From positions 1 to 5,415 of the forward strand of contig CAZMLC010000123.1 of NCBI GenBank assembly GCA_964567125.1: 5,415 bases of DNA, in the 5' to 3' direction. Made by a program: the position numbers and the translations under genes. Below, in pieces: positions 5,244 to 5,415 of the stretch. The stretch comes from CAZMLC01 sp964567125 (lineage in GTDB: Bacteria > Verrucomicrobiota > Kiritimatiellia > RFP12 > UBA1067). The number at the start of each line of letters is the position of its first letter. Positions within the stretch are counted from its first letter, which is position 1. The notes below the pieces were generated by a model. The model did no database searches. It worked only from the letters and a program-made list of their open reading frames with translations, and was not told where the DNA came from.

Positions 5244-5273
5244 AGTGTAACGCAATCAAGGAGTTGATGTAAA
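5244..5273 (-). promoter_or_regulatory. Candidate promoter of the dehydrogenase-lipoprotein-peptide operon
   Basis: On the - strand TTTACA (5273-5268, 5 of 6 to TTGACA) is followed after 18 nt by TACACT (5249-5244, 4 of 6 to TATAAT), giving a leader of about 40 nt. A weaker alternative -10, TACGAT, lies at 5233-5228 with TTGCGT 16 nt upstream. The region is AT-rich and just ahead of the strong ribosome-binding site, as expected of an operon promoter. Confidence 0.45.
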
Positions 5274-5415
5274 TCGCAAAGTCGGAAGGTCGACCGTATT
5301 GGCATGTCTGGAACGGATACGATGAATGGTGCATTTGGTTAAGGGGAGACGGGTTTCAACATGCTGATCGAGACGCACCGCCTGACGACTGTCAATCGTG
5401 ATTACCCTTGAAGGG

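Noticed and set aside
5361..5411. A 16-residue + strand ORF with a purine-rich stretch upstream (AAGGGGAGA).
   Set aside because: Spacing between the purines and the ATG is too long and the product is too short and unrecognised to support a gene.
5256..5414. A - strand frame open from the window edge for about 52 codons.
   Set aside because: No family resemblance, no visible start, and it would overlap the candidate operon promoter. An open frame this short is expected by chance in GC-rich DNA.

Overview
The window looks like a piece of a moderately GC-rich bacterial chromosome, taken from a scaffolded draft or metagenomic assembly. It contains a run of exactly 100 N. A Gram-negative-type cell envelope is suggested by a lipoprotein signal (LALTGC lipobox). 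Nothing in the window fixes the phylum. The protein style (MutS/FolD/TilS plus an NHL/SMP-30-type lipoprotein and a sorbitol-dehydrogenase-like protein) would fit the Planctomycetes-Verrucomicrobia-Lentisphaerae-Kiritimatiellae area, but that is an impression, not a demonstration.

Left part (1-3098), housekeeping. The 3' end of mutS (mismatch repair ATPase, cut by the window edge) is followed after 25 nt by a complete folD (methylene-THF dehydrogenase/cyclohydrolase), both on the + strand. tilS (tRNA-Ile lysidine synthetase) lies convergently on the - strand. The folD and tilS stop codons overlap inside one TTAA, so there is no intergenic terminator.

Middle part (3099-3447), an AT-rich island with several regulatory-looking elements. 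It holds five degenerate 7-bp tandem repeats next to the tilS start, a good candidate tilS promoter on the - strand, and two AT-rich inverted repeats. A candidate + strand promoter is followed by a run of small hairpins and a perfect 13-bp-stem terminator with a T-tract. Together these could define an unannotated RNA of about 165 nt.

Right part (3448-5415), a - strand gene set read from right to left. It begins with a candidate promoter, then an internally deleted zinc-type alcohol dehydrogenase (first ~10 residues joined to the last ~108). Next come a beta-propeller SMP-30/NHL-like lipoprotein and a 29-residue hydrophobic peptide gene whose ribosome-binding site touches the lipoprotein stop codon. 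The small gene is interrupted by the 100-N gap. An identical 55-bp sequence sits on both sides of that gap and ends exactly at it, so the gap is probably an assembly artefact (a k-mer overlap of contig ends) and there is probably one intact copy.

The most interesting hypothesis is the convergent pair formed by the small hydrophobic peptide gene (-) and the candidate RNA (+). Their 3' ends meet at the hairpin at 3410-3438, a layout reminiscent of type I toxin-antitoxin loci. This is inference and needs transcript data. The final 160 nt (5256-5415) show no gene I can support.
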